64,000 nucleotides of DNA, taken from assembly GCF_963576615.1 (NCBI RefSeq), contig NC_088708.1:68530672-68594671 (forward strand). The letters run 5' to 3'. Positions 11,539 to 21,830 of the stretch are shown here, piece by piece. The stretch comes from Watersipora subatra (Eukaryota > Bryozoa > Gymnolaemata > Cheilostomatida > Watersiporidae). Position 1 is the first letter of the stretch. Every line of letters starts with the position of its first letter. Below the pieces are notes generated by a model that did not search any database, was not told the origin of the DNA, and saw only the letters and a program-made list of their open reading frames with translations. A program made the translations under genes and the position numbers.

Positions 11539-13871
11539 CGCTCCGCGTTAATCTTCCCCTATAGAGAAGAACTTTAAAACAGATCAATGATAAAACATGC
11601 TTTGAGTATCTGAATGTACAGGCCTTATATCAGCTACCATAGGTGTATAGTTGCTATGCACTCCTTGCATTATATCATTGATTGTAGCACAGCATTTATG
11701 TACCAAAAGGATAATAAAAATATATAGTCATTATAAACTGATAAATTATTAGATTCTGAATATAAATGTTGCTAAAAAAGTAAAAGCCAGTTGTAGTAGT
11801 TGTATGTAGCTTTAGAACATTCAATAAATCTATTTTAAACTAATTCCAAGAAGTTCAAGCACCGTTGCCACATTATTTAGCCAATATAACTTCATGCTGA
11901 CAATGAATTTTGGCATGTTGGGCATCACATGCAAAAATTAATTTGCTCCGGGTTTTGCATCATCCACAATGCAGCAATCACAAATGTGTAAAAAATTCAG
12001 ATGAGAAAAACTAAACTTCAGCACAGATTTATGAGTGGAGTGTCTGAAAATTTTTACAAAGATCATTAGAAAAAACTATAAGCCAGCCCACTTTATTACA
12101 GCTTCAAATAACAAAAGCTTTATTACAACCATATTTGGTTAAAACAAACCTATACAGCGATGCTAATAATAATTACATGGCCTGTATCAGTTAGTATGCC
12201 CTAGGGCCTAGACAATTATGAATTAGAATGTCTTTATCGCTTTAGAAAATGCAGCGACTGGATAAAAAAATTAGCTGTTCCCTCGTGTAGCGAAAATGAG
12301 CAAAATATAAATCAAAGGTGCAAATGCATTTGTTTTAGATTCTAAATATTTTCATGTAGATAAGAATTAATTCAAATGTTGTGTATATGTAGCTCAAGGA
12401 ACATTTGGAGTGTATGATTACTTATGTCCAAAGTAACTTTTCATGTTCCAACAAACAAATAATGATGGCCTGAAGCGTAAAACATGATTTGTTTCTGGAT
12501 CTACAATCTAGGCTACCTTCACGAAAGGCAAAAAAATAAATAATATAATTGAAAAATGTTTTTGGCGCAGTTCAGACATATCTGCATCACCATTTCACGT
12601 GTGTCTAACCCTTCCGCTACTAGGCTCATACAGCTCTGATAAGTCCAGTGCACTGAGCCAATTAATAGCGCAAGTTAGATCTCGAACATGGCTGCAAGAA
12701 AGCAGCTATAAATTACCTCCAAACTGAGAAATTTTCCTACACACTGATATTCTTTACTTGCAGTTAACGCATGAAGATTTTATAATCTGAGTTGCAATTT
12801 GTTGGAGCTCTGAATATCTTCAACATTTTGAATTTGAATACATTATTGGATTTTATAAATACTCCTAACAATGTTGTATACTAGCTCATTGCATGGATTC
12901 ATATGCTTGCTACAATTTGCAGCAAAACGGCAGTTTTTAACAAGGCTTTTTATGTGCAATATATGATGAGTTATGAGCTTCAATAATTCGCGAGTCTAAT
13001 TTAGATTCAGGCATTGAGGTTATCAAATGGTATACTATGAATCTGCAAACTTATAAATTGTATAATAATTGTCTCTAAGCATATTCAATGAATTCAATAA
13101 TTATATTGGTCATATTTGAACGCTGCAGTGTAAAGGAAACTGTTGGTTCCCTTTACTCTCCACAAGACAAGAACAAACACATCGACTGTTTAGCCACAAA
13201 AGAATATATAATTACTCATAAATATATAAAAATACATTAAACCAATGTGTGCGCTACAATGATCAATCATTCAGAAAGATTGTGCTAGCTCTGCTGGCCC
13301 CTTCTTACCGCGCTCCTTGTATTTGCTTGCTCCACCTCCTGCTTATCGCTTCCCTTTATCTCTTTTTGCTTTTTGTTCTGTCTCAGCACACTGAACTAGC
13401 TCACCAGCAGCCGGGCCTCCTGTCGTAGTACGGTGGCTTGGCTATGGCGTCGGTCATGCGGACGATCCGGCCGGCCTTGATCACAACGTCTGCCGTTACA
13501 GCAACACGGTTTTTAAGTTTTTAGCAGCAATATGTATTCCATCAAACAAAGCAAAGCTACTTTATTGTAGACAATGCTTATAAGTCAGGCTGTGTGCAGT
13601 TAGAGACTACACCTAAGCGATGAACATTGACAAAACTTAATGGATTTAATTTCTCAATGGATTAAAAGTCTGCAAAACATAGTTGTAACTTGAGTCAATC
13701 AAACAAATTTTTGACTGCTAATCTGAGATACATAAAACAGATGAAACCAAACTTGAATACGCATAAAATTATAACCAATAAACGGTAATATCTCTACATC
13801 ATATTCAGCTCATAGCCAAGATGTTTTGTTGGTAATGTAAATTTTACAATTGCACTACCAACCTATTAAAT
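11539..13871. other. Intergenic, mostly empty; one GC-rich exon-like patch
   Basis: 5' flank of SLC7A6OS. AT-rich with no recognised gene except the candidate exon at 13405-13489, reported separately. No clear TATA box or other promoter element could be assigned. Confidence 0.5.
13405..13489 (-). CDS. Candidate single exon, unidentified protein
   Basis: A GC-rich block in very AT-rich DNA. On the minus strand it is bounded by an acceptor-like cggcag and a good donor gtgagc, and reads KAGRIVRMTDAIAKPPYYD then RRPGC. Further along the same strand (about 13274-13330) a short frame SKYKERGKKGPAELAQSF ends in a stop, but its phase does not fit directly to this exon. I do not recognise the protein. 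The base composition and codon-like texture look like a real conserved exon or a retro-copied fragment; both remain possible. Confidence 0.3.
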
Positions 13872-16800
13872 CAGGGTTTTTAAACGACGGTTTTTATGAA
13901 AAAACCGAATAAACCAAGTTTTTTTGTTTAAACCGGTTTTTATGGTTTATATAATTTGACCAAGGTTTTTGCAATTTCAAGTCTAATTAACATCACTTAA
14001 TATAGCTGCATGATTGAGTATTGAACATACATATGTGGAATCATCTGTTAAAGATAGCACTGTGGGAGTTGTTATGAAAAAAAGAAAAACCAAGTAAATT
14101 TCAGAATTAACCTGTAATCAAACTTGAATGAAGAAATACCAAACAGAAATCCTATCACATGACGTGAATACATTACAAACAGCTCTAAGTATAAGTAGGA
14201 ATTGTGATCCCAGTGATTTAATTGTGTGGTAGTGAAGAGCATACCAAAATGATCTACAATTGCTAAATTTGAAGGAAAAAATTTGTAGATACGTAAGGGT
14301 AGATACAATATGTGGCTGAATATGTACTTAGGTATTGGTCATACGATAAATAAATACAAGTTTCCCAGCTTTCTCTGTGCCCGGTCTATTTCTGATTTTT
14401 TAATGGACAAACCCAAAAGTTGAGAATATCCGCTCAATGCTAGCACTATAGTCGATTGCTGTTAGCAGGGTTTCTATCATGTCCATTACTAGGGCTGGCA
14501 GTTGGCAAATTGATTTCCACCACACGAGTGGGGCTAAAGATTCTACAGTCTGCGAGACAAAACAGAATGCCAAGAAGGGATCCGTTTCACTCGGGTATTC
14601 GAGTACGCTGGGTACACAAGTGGAAAAATCATGACTGCATAAATTGAGTGCTGAGTTGAGCTCCGATCGTGTGAGTCGGGCCGCTCTATATTTCAGTGGT
14701 AATAGGTTAGAAAGGTAGTGGTACGCTGTGAGATTTGCTGGCAGTCTCAGTGATTGATAATTCAGACAAAACCTCGTCTTCCAGGTCTTTCCAAATTTCA
14801 ACTGCATCATCTATTGTGCAATTAGCCATGAGCATCCTTTCCAACGCATTTGCAATAGGCTGCAGCTTAACTAAGTAACCCTCACAGTCTCTTTTAAGGC
14901 TTACATGTAGATAGCTCACTTTATTGACTATTTCTTTATCTAGCTCTGTACGGTGATTCTCACAAACAGTTAGGAGTATGTGCCAGTTATCTAGATACAC
15001 TTTCAGGGTGTCAGCTGAGCTGTTCCATCTTACTTTGATCAGTGTAAGCAGGTATTTGCCACCAGCAGCTTTATACCAAACAGAAGGCAGCTGAATATTC
15101 CAGGAGTACTGCAGTATTTTAATTACACGCTTCTGCACTGTTGATATCTCTAAATCCTTGGTTAATAGATTGAGAACGTGAGCTCCACAACCATATGTTA
15201 TTGGTGGAGATGTGGACTGGTCATCCTATAGCTGTCTCCTCACATCAGCCATATTGGCGGCATTATCAGTAACAAATAACTTGACTTTGCAATTGAATTG
15301 TCTTTTAGTTTTAGCTATAGTGCTCTGGGCAAGTTCATGGAGGTAATTGGCATTGCGGGCATTTCCAGATGCATTGATGGTGTCAGTCAAATAAGTTTTT
15401 TCAGTTGTGTTGGTGATACTTAGACATACAACTGGATTACTGTATACATTCGACCATCCACCTAGAGACATATTCACAGCTTGGTCAGCTAGCTGCTCTT
15501 TGCGCTCATTCTCCATCTCCGCATGTACTTCATCCAACAGTCCGCTGCTTATTTCTTTACGTGTAGCAAGGGTGTAACCTGGTCAAACTAGATTCATAAA
15601 GTGTTTGAATGTTGGATGCTCCACTATTGGGAATGAGCTGGTTGTAGCATAGATGAATTTAGCGAGCTAAAGCAAAAATAATAGTAATTGATTGCACATT
15701 TTAACATCTTCACTAATCATAAAGATTATTTTCCCTACAAAAAAAATATACATGTACATATGAATTCACCATTTTACATTTCAGAACACCTCTCACGGCT
15801 AACTTCGAGATTAACAGAACATTCAACTATTATTATCTGGTATTTAAAGCACATCAATTATATCAGTACTTTTATCATATATTTCAGTAATTTAGAGTCT
15901 TGGCTTTCGAATGAGCTTATATTCAATACACAAAGAATAATGGAACTATGAAAGACAGGGTGTCAAAAGTATGTCCTGCAATAAAAAACACTTGGTTGTG
16001 GTTCTCACAATGTGATGTCATAATTAGCATATAGCCTTAGGTCGTCGATCCTTTCGCTGCCATTGAGGCTGCGCTTTTCTGTGACAATCGGTGCTCTTAG
16101 ACCCAGAGAGCGCTAAAAATAAACTAGGATTCTAGATAATCAACAATGCCCGGGGATCGTGCTAATGCCCGACCAATACAAAAACACATTCTGGGTTAAT
16201 AGATTTCGGGTGATTGTTAGAGTTTGCTTTTTTCATCCTTTCGTTCATTTTAAACATTTATAGTAATTATCATCACATCGTTTTATATGCCCTGTTCGTA
16301 ACTCGTATCGCGTTCCATGTTGCTTTCTAAATATGATTATGCTTCAATAAATATACTGTCATTGATAAAGGTAACGAAATCACATTGATTAAATTGTGAC
16401 CTGCAGTGGCGTGGCCCTAGGACTATGTGTAAATTGCACTCTCGCGAGATCACGCAATGCTCGAACTTAATTAGCCTCAGTCGTGTCCCTCAACATCACA
16501 ATAAAAAGAGAGGGCTAGTGCATAATATCATCAGGAAAACATAGTATGGTGCTTGGAATCTTAGCTATTTATCATAGAAATAATCTGTACATGGAGAGCT
16601 AATGACACTGATTCCTTTGTCATCTTCATCGGCTCTCTGAAGTTGTCCTACTTTCACCTGCCACTAGCGTCATTATAGTAGTTGATAAATAAGCGGTAAG
16701 AGCACACGACCCCGAAAATGAAAATCGTGACGTCATAATTTGCGAGCCTATATTATTGAACATTTCTGTGGTAGAGCTCTGGGGAAAACCTATAAAACCA

Positions 16801-17885
16801 TCCAATGTCTGTTTCACCATGTCAAACAATGGCTCATTTGAAACCCAAGAAATTGAAAAACCTGAATAAGCTGAAACAGTACTGATATAATATAATGTGC
16901 TTTAAATGGAACAAAAATAGAAAATAGGTAACTGGTAAAAATCAAAATAATGATATGACTGTAGAAATTACCGCTTTGCCAAAAATCTCTTTCTCCTTCT
17001 TGGTAGTATTGCAAATAAGTCCAGATATTGTGCGCTGTCTCCTCTTGTACTTGGTTCTGGTGTAACAGCAGCTGCCCTGCTCACACTGGCACAGGGCTGA
17101 TGAGTTACTGTTGTACCAGATGCATTGCTAGTGTTTGGAGCAGTGGCAGATGACTCCACTTCTATCAGTTCAATACTAGCATCAGTGTCTGAATAGGTGT
17201 TGACAGCTTGACATTTTGCTACGTGTGCTTTAATCCTATCTACTAAACCTTGCATTATGACAGCACACTTATTACATTTTGCATTAAAACCTTTGCCTTC
17301 TGCAGTTCGAGTGAAAAATTGCCAAACAGGATCCTGTTTGCGAGGCATGTTGGAAAGTCAAGGCACGACTTTAACTTTTCGAAACGCAAAAAACTTGATA
17401 AACTGCATTCTAACAATCCAACTACTTTGGCTTGTGCCCAGTAAATGAAATATTAGTTTGCAAACCTAAAGCTTTTGCCCAAAAAGGATTTTATGGTTTT
17501 AATTCCTAATTATAAACAATCCTTTCTCACTGGCTAGACTTGAGAAAGTTTTCATTCATTATTAGAGATGATGATTGGATTAGTATATTTCACATAGTTT
17601 CCATATTTCATGAGTAGAGGGATTATCATATCACCAGATAACAGCAATTGAAAATGAAATTCACTAATTCATTGTTGTGCTAGGGTTTCATGTAGTTGCA
17701 ACTTGAGCTCTGTCACCATTTAACTACTATATGCCAAATTAACTTCAACAGCTGACAATTATATAGAATTGCATTTCTACCACACAGGAACCACTAGGAG
17801 CTTAAAATATTATGTTTTTTCACAAAAAATAATGAAAAAACCTTAAAAACTGTTTTTTCAGCTGGTTTAAACTGAGCCGACCCTG
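13872..17885 (-). mobile_element. hAT transposon with BED finger, broken, with nested element
   Basis: Ends start with CAGGGT and finish with ACCCTG, followed inward by T-rich, GTTTAAAC-containing sequence on both sides. The flanks tattaaat and tattatat are a near match for the 8-bp duplication typical of hAT. Minus-strand coding parts in order: a BED-type zinc finger exon at 16976-17348 (C-x2-C and H-x-x-x-x-C in KCNKCAVIM...KAHVAKC) ending at a gtaatt donor; a DUF659-like core at about 15226-15680 with GGWSNVYSNPVVCLSITNT and VTDNAANM; a middle part at 14707-15210; and the hATC dimerisation end at 14400-14600 with SASIERIFSTFGFVH. An in-frame stop lies near 15585 and the frame shifts between about 14700 and 14810, so the transposase is dead. 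The intron after the BED exon carries the ~1-kb inverted-repeat element. Confidence 0.85.
15843..16907 (-). mobile_element. ~1-kb long-inverted-repeat element, copy 1
   Basis: Both ends read ttaaagcacat inward, with imperfect inverted arms that include tatatcagtact and gtcttggctttcgaatgagc. The inner part has no transposase. The same element occurs at 45.08-46.02 kb in the opposite orientation. It sits inside the hAT at 13872-17885, so it is the younger of the two. Exact ends and target duplication are unclear. Confidence 0.7.
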
Positions 17886-19026
17886 CCTATTATATTGGCT
17901 CATAATGTTATTTCCAAACGTTTATCAATGTATTAAGCAAATTTTAAAGATATATATTTACTACGATTATGTTTTCACTATAAGCACAATATTAAAACTA
18001 CCATACACAAATTGATTCTTAGTTACAGTCATGAGCCTCCTGCTATAAGTGAAGAACTAAAGTGATATGAGTTTTCTAAAAAACATTTTAACAATTTACT
18101 AATTAAAATTCAATTATCAGAGCTAACCTGATTAGGAAGTGTTGTAAGTTTGTTTGTTTTTACAAATACCAAAATAAGTTTCAAACTTGTTTAACTGTTA
18201 CCAGAAGTTACGTGGCAATGAAATAAACATGGTAGTAAAAACACTGAGATCATTAGTCCAAAATCAAATGATATTGTCAAGCATGAGGCAGCAAAATGAC
18301 AATAATACTATACCGTGTACTCATAGAAGTTATCACTCTTTGTCAAATTGCATTGCTACTTGAAAGTTAATCATGTACATACACATTTATGATGAATTAA
18401 GTAATATATGATAACAAAATAATGCCATTAATCTCTCCATTGCGCATTAATGCTGATCTGATTGCAGTCTAATCGCTAAAGCTATCAGACTGCAGTTTTA
18501 ATGACACTGTCATGACCCAAGCAAAACCCTTAAGACGAGGTTATAAAACAATGCTCTAGTGTCTATAGGTTCACTTTTCATAATTCACAATAGCACACAA
18601 TAAGCATGCTAAAAGCCAAATTAGAAACATAAAAGTCTAATATTTATAAAAAATGATTGGTTAAAAGATAAGTCGTATTTGGCTTTAACATTCACTGATA
18701 CGACAGTTTATCGTTAGCTGCACCTTAATTGGTATTAATACTGCGACTACGAATGTATTGATTAAAATTTCATTGAGAGACTGTGTTTACAATCTGACCT
18801 ACCTTACAGCAAACAATATCGCAGACACTTTAGAAAGCCAATTTAACACTACTTCGGTAAATAACTAATAATCATGTTACGAGCGGAAACAATCATGCTG
18901 AGAAGTTATGGTGATTAATTGGAATCGACAAACTGTTCGAGCTCACTAATCGCTAAAAGGAATGAAAAGCAGACGGCGGTAACGCAAACTTTGTTACACA
19001 GAAAGAAAATTGGAAATCGTGAGTGT
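17886..19026. other. Intergenic, nothing recognised
   Basis: AT-rich DNA between the hAT element and the 5' LTR of the Gypsy element. No exon, repeat array or RNA gene seen. Confidence 0.5.
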
Positions 19027-19231
19027 TGTTGTAGTAGTCGTCTTCTCTCGTTCACATATATACGTGTATTGTATCCGCATTATCCCAGTAGGATTATATA
19101 TTAGGTTATGTGGAAAAATATATCATTCACTCTCGCTTCCGAGCAGAACAACACGAGGTTGTTAATGACTGAATAAGGAAATCTATCGAACGCATCTAGT
19201 CTAGTGGCCGTGCTAAACCAATCTTACTACA
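19027..19231 (+). repeat. 5' LTR of the Gypsy element
   Basis: 205 bp, starts TGTTGTAGTAG and ends TTACTACA. Preceded by target-site copy agtgt and followed directly by tggtggcagcgag, a primer-binding-site-like start. Confidence 0.95.
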
Positions 19232-19550
19232 TGGTGGCAGCGAGAGGAGGTATTCAGCAATGTTATGGGAGACAGTGAGCATAGCGCGGAAGAAGATGCC
19301 GCTCCTGTGGTACATAAACATTACTCAATTCCAAGACTGAATCCACCAGACAAATTTGACTTCAGTGACCCAGGACAATGGACTAGGTGGAAAGCCAGAT
19401 GGCTCAGGTATCGGGAGGCAAGTAGATTATGTGAGCAAAGGGACCGAGAACAGATTAACACCCTTGTTTATACGTTAGGCCCTCAAGCAGAAGATATCAT
19501 CTGAAGAAAACTCGCAAGAGTGGGGTGGGGACAACTCTTATTTTTATTTA

Positions 19551-19985
19551 GTGCGCTGTAACCAACGCTGCCGTCAATACAACCTGCTGAACCCAACAGG
19601 AGGGAGCTGAAACCAACTCACTTGTGCTCTGCTGAACCCAACAGAGTGCGCTGAACCCAACGCTGCCGGCTGTACAACCTGCCGAAACCAACAGGAGGGA
19701 GCTGAACCCAACTCACTTGTGTTCTGCTGAAACCAACAGAGTGCGCTGAAACCAACGCTGCCAACGCTTACAACCTGCCGAACCCAACAGGAGGGAGCTG
19801 AAACCAACTCACTTGTGCTCTGCTGAACCCAACATAGTGCGCTGAACCCAACGCTGCCGACTGTACAACCTGCCGAAACCAACAGGAGGGAGCTGAACCC
19901 AACTCACTTGTGCTCTGCTGAAACCAACAGAGTGCGCTGAAACCAACGCTGCCGACGCTATAACCCGCTGAAACCAACAGGAGAG
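19551..19985. repeat. 95-bp tandem monomers in the nested element
   Basis: Starts of gtgcgctga-type units fall at about 19551, 19646, 19741, 19837 and 19932, a period of 95-96 bp. Each unit holds several accaac/acccaac words. Long open frames on the minus strand here are repeat artefacts. The position before the ORF could mean promoter monomers; that is inference. Confidence 0.88.
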
Positions 19986-20628
19986 AACACAACTCTTGTA
20001 AGGATAATAATTATTTAATTATCCAAATTGCTTGTAGTAACTTTGTGTGAGCTTGCTAGTGATGATGATAAGTGATATATTCCCAATAACAACGACTTTA
20101 TTATGATAATATCAATCATGTGGCTATTTCAAGGGCCAAACACAAGCTGAACTGCCTAGAAATTAGTGGCAGTATTTATATTACATAAGCGATTGGCCTA
20201 GAGATTTACGGTTATTTTTCAAACCGACCAATCATATCGTCTTGCTGACTGCTGACTTTCAAAAAAATATTCACACTCGTAACAATAAAAAATTATTGTT
20301 AGACAACGAGTTATTGCAGCGTAACAATCTAAACACTAACGAAAAGCCCAAAAATTTCTACATACACTGGGTAGCGAACAGTAATTGTAAAAAAACAATA
20401 AGACATATTTTGATAACGAAAAGGGCTAATTATAAAATCTTATTTCGAGAAAACGTACAACAAAAACGGAAACAATTTGTTTAAGTAATCTTAAACCCCT
20501 AACAATCAATTATAACAGAAACTTAGATTATTTTGGCATGTAACCATGAACATAGCAAATGTCTTTCAATGAGTGAACGATAAGAAATAAATTATAGAAG
20601 ATTGTTCATTGCGTAAAAAGTTTAATAC

Positions 20629-21135
20629 ATGGCGTCTGTTATCTTTTCTAGGTCAACCAATATCCCAGAAGTCCCTTCTCCATGTATATATTGGCTACGT
20701 CACCTTTTACCTTTGGATCAGTTCACCATGTTTCTCTGTGCGGAGTGCCCTAAGCATTTCGCCTCGCTCAGAGAGCTGCGACGACATGAGCAATGTCATA
20801 TCAACAAGATAAAGTGTCCCTCCTGCGAGAGCGTCTTCGCCACCAGGGCGCTTCTAGTACAGCATACAAACGAGATACACCGGCGATCTGTGGCCACACA
20901 GACATCGCCCACAAAGCCTCCATGCACCAGTAGGCCAAGGGAGAGGAGGGCGCCTTCTCCGAGACAGCTGCCAAGTGGGCACCGGAGGCCGGTGTGGCGT
21001 CCATGCCACTTGGTCAGGACATTGGCCACTCCGATACGTGAGGTTTCCTCTCGCATAGTCGCCAAGAACCCCCGAGATCCTCTCGGCCTTGATGACCTGG
21101 ACGTTCTCGGCACCACCAACATTCAAATAGGATAA
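20629..21135 (+). CDS. C2H2 zinc-finger protein ORF of the nested element
   Basis: 168 residues if started at 20629; a second possible start, MFLCAECPK, lies at 20728 just before the fingers. Two fingers follow: CAEC-x12-H-x3-H and CPSC-x12-H-x4-H (VFATRALLVQHTNEIH). The rest is Arg/Pro rich and ends LGLDDLDVLGTTNIQIG before TAA. Two close N-terminal fingers followed by a basic linker resemble the DNA-binding start of R2/NeSL-type LINE proteins, but no reverse transcriptase or endonuclease follows, so the similarity is only structural. It is more GC-rich than its neighbours. The stop is 23 nt from the histone-type stem-loop, suggesting one transcript whose 3' end is formed there. Confidence 0.6.
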   Translation: MASVIFSRSTNIPEVPSPCIYWLRHLLPLDQFTMFLCAECPKHFASLRELRRHEQCHINKIKCPSCESVFATRALLVQHTNEIHRRSVATQTSPTKPPCTSRPRERRAPSPRQLPSGHRRPVWRPCHLVRTLATPIREVSSRIVAKNPRDPLGLDDLDVLGTTNIQIG

Positions 21136-21158
21136 TTCTCCAGAATTATTCCTTCCAC

Positions 21159-21174
21159 GGCCCTTTTCAGGGCC
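21159..21174 (+). terminator. Histone-mRNA-type 3' stem-loop
   Basis: The 16-mer GGCCCTTTTCAGGGCC is an exact match to the metazoan replication-dependent histone stem-loop (6-bp stem, TTTC loop), flanked by ccac and atca. It lies 23 nt after a stop codon, as in histone mRNAs. No clear purine-rich downstream element (U7 target) was seen in the following 60 nt. Confidence 0.75.
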
Positions 21175-21830
21175 ATCAGTATTTTCATGGAGTTTATTTG
21201 TTTGAATATCTCGCTTGATTTTTAAGTTTACAACACATCTTAGCCAAAGCTATCCTGGAGGATACGCACGACAATCTAATTAATGCTTTCGATACATATT
21301 TTGGTGTTCGCACTAATACGATAGTAGAACGCGCGAAATTCAACAAGCTTGCTCAAGGCAACGATGGCATGGACGTATTTATCAATAAGCTGTATAGACA
21401 AGCTGAATATTGCAACTACGGTACATTGAGAGAAGAACTCATCCGCGATAGATTGGTTGTTGGCGTTACTGATGATTCGCTGAGCAACAAACTACAATCA
21501 GAATTAGATTTTACTCTCAACACTGCTGTAGACATTTGCAGAAGATATGAATCAGCAAAGCAGGCACAGACGGTAGTGAGACCTGGCATTGAAGGTTCGT
21601 CGGCGTCAGTAGACAGCGTTAAACATTTGAAAAACCGTAGATCTATGAAAGCAACTGCCAAGAATGCTAGGCCCATAACGACTGGTGCTGCTAGTTATAA
21701 CCCTAATCCAGCCAGTTAACCGAAAGCCTGTCACAGGTGTGGAAAAGGCTTCCATCCGAAATCATCATGTCCAGCTATCAAATCTGTATGTAACCACTGC
21801 CGGAAGATCGGGCATTGGAAATTGGTATGC

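Larger units (their letters stand above)
19503..21235 (+). mobile_element. Unclassified element nested in Gypsy gag (zinc-finger ORF, histone-type stem-loop)
   Basis: The insert is bounded by catct on both sides (19498-19502 and 21236-21240), a likely 5-bp target duplication, and gag-like sequence resumes directly after it. Layout: about 4.5 tandem 95-bp units at the 5' side, 600 bp of AT-rich DNA, a C2H2 zinc-finger ORF (20629-21135), then a perfect histone-type stem-loop (21159-21174) and a 60-bp tail without poly(A). Tandem 5' units followed by a zinc-finger ORF recall LINE layouts (5' monomers, N-terminal fingers of R2-like elements), but no reverse transcriptase is present. It may be a non-autonomous, internally deleted retrotransposon, or something new. 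The family could not be named. Confidence 0.6.
19265..21830 (+). pseudogene. gag region of the Gypsy fossil, interrupted by an insertion
   Basis: Capsid-type residues (PPDKFDFSDPGQWTRWK at the start; LREELIRDRLVVGVTDDSL in the later part) and a CCHC zinc knuckle (CHRCGKGFHPKSSC, CNHCRKIGHWKLVC) are typical of Ty3/Gypsy gag. The 1.7-kb element at 19503-21235 sits inside this region. Treated as a fossil. Confidence 0.85.

Noticed and set aside
19574-19992. Minus-strand open frames rich in VGFSALCW-like words
   Set aside because: They follow the 95-bp monomers of the nested element and change frame with each unit.
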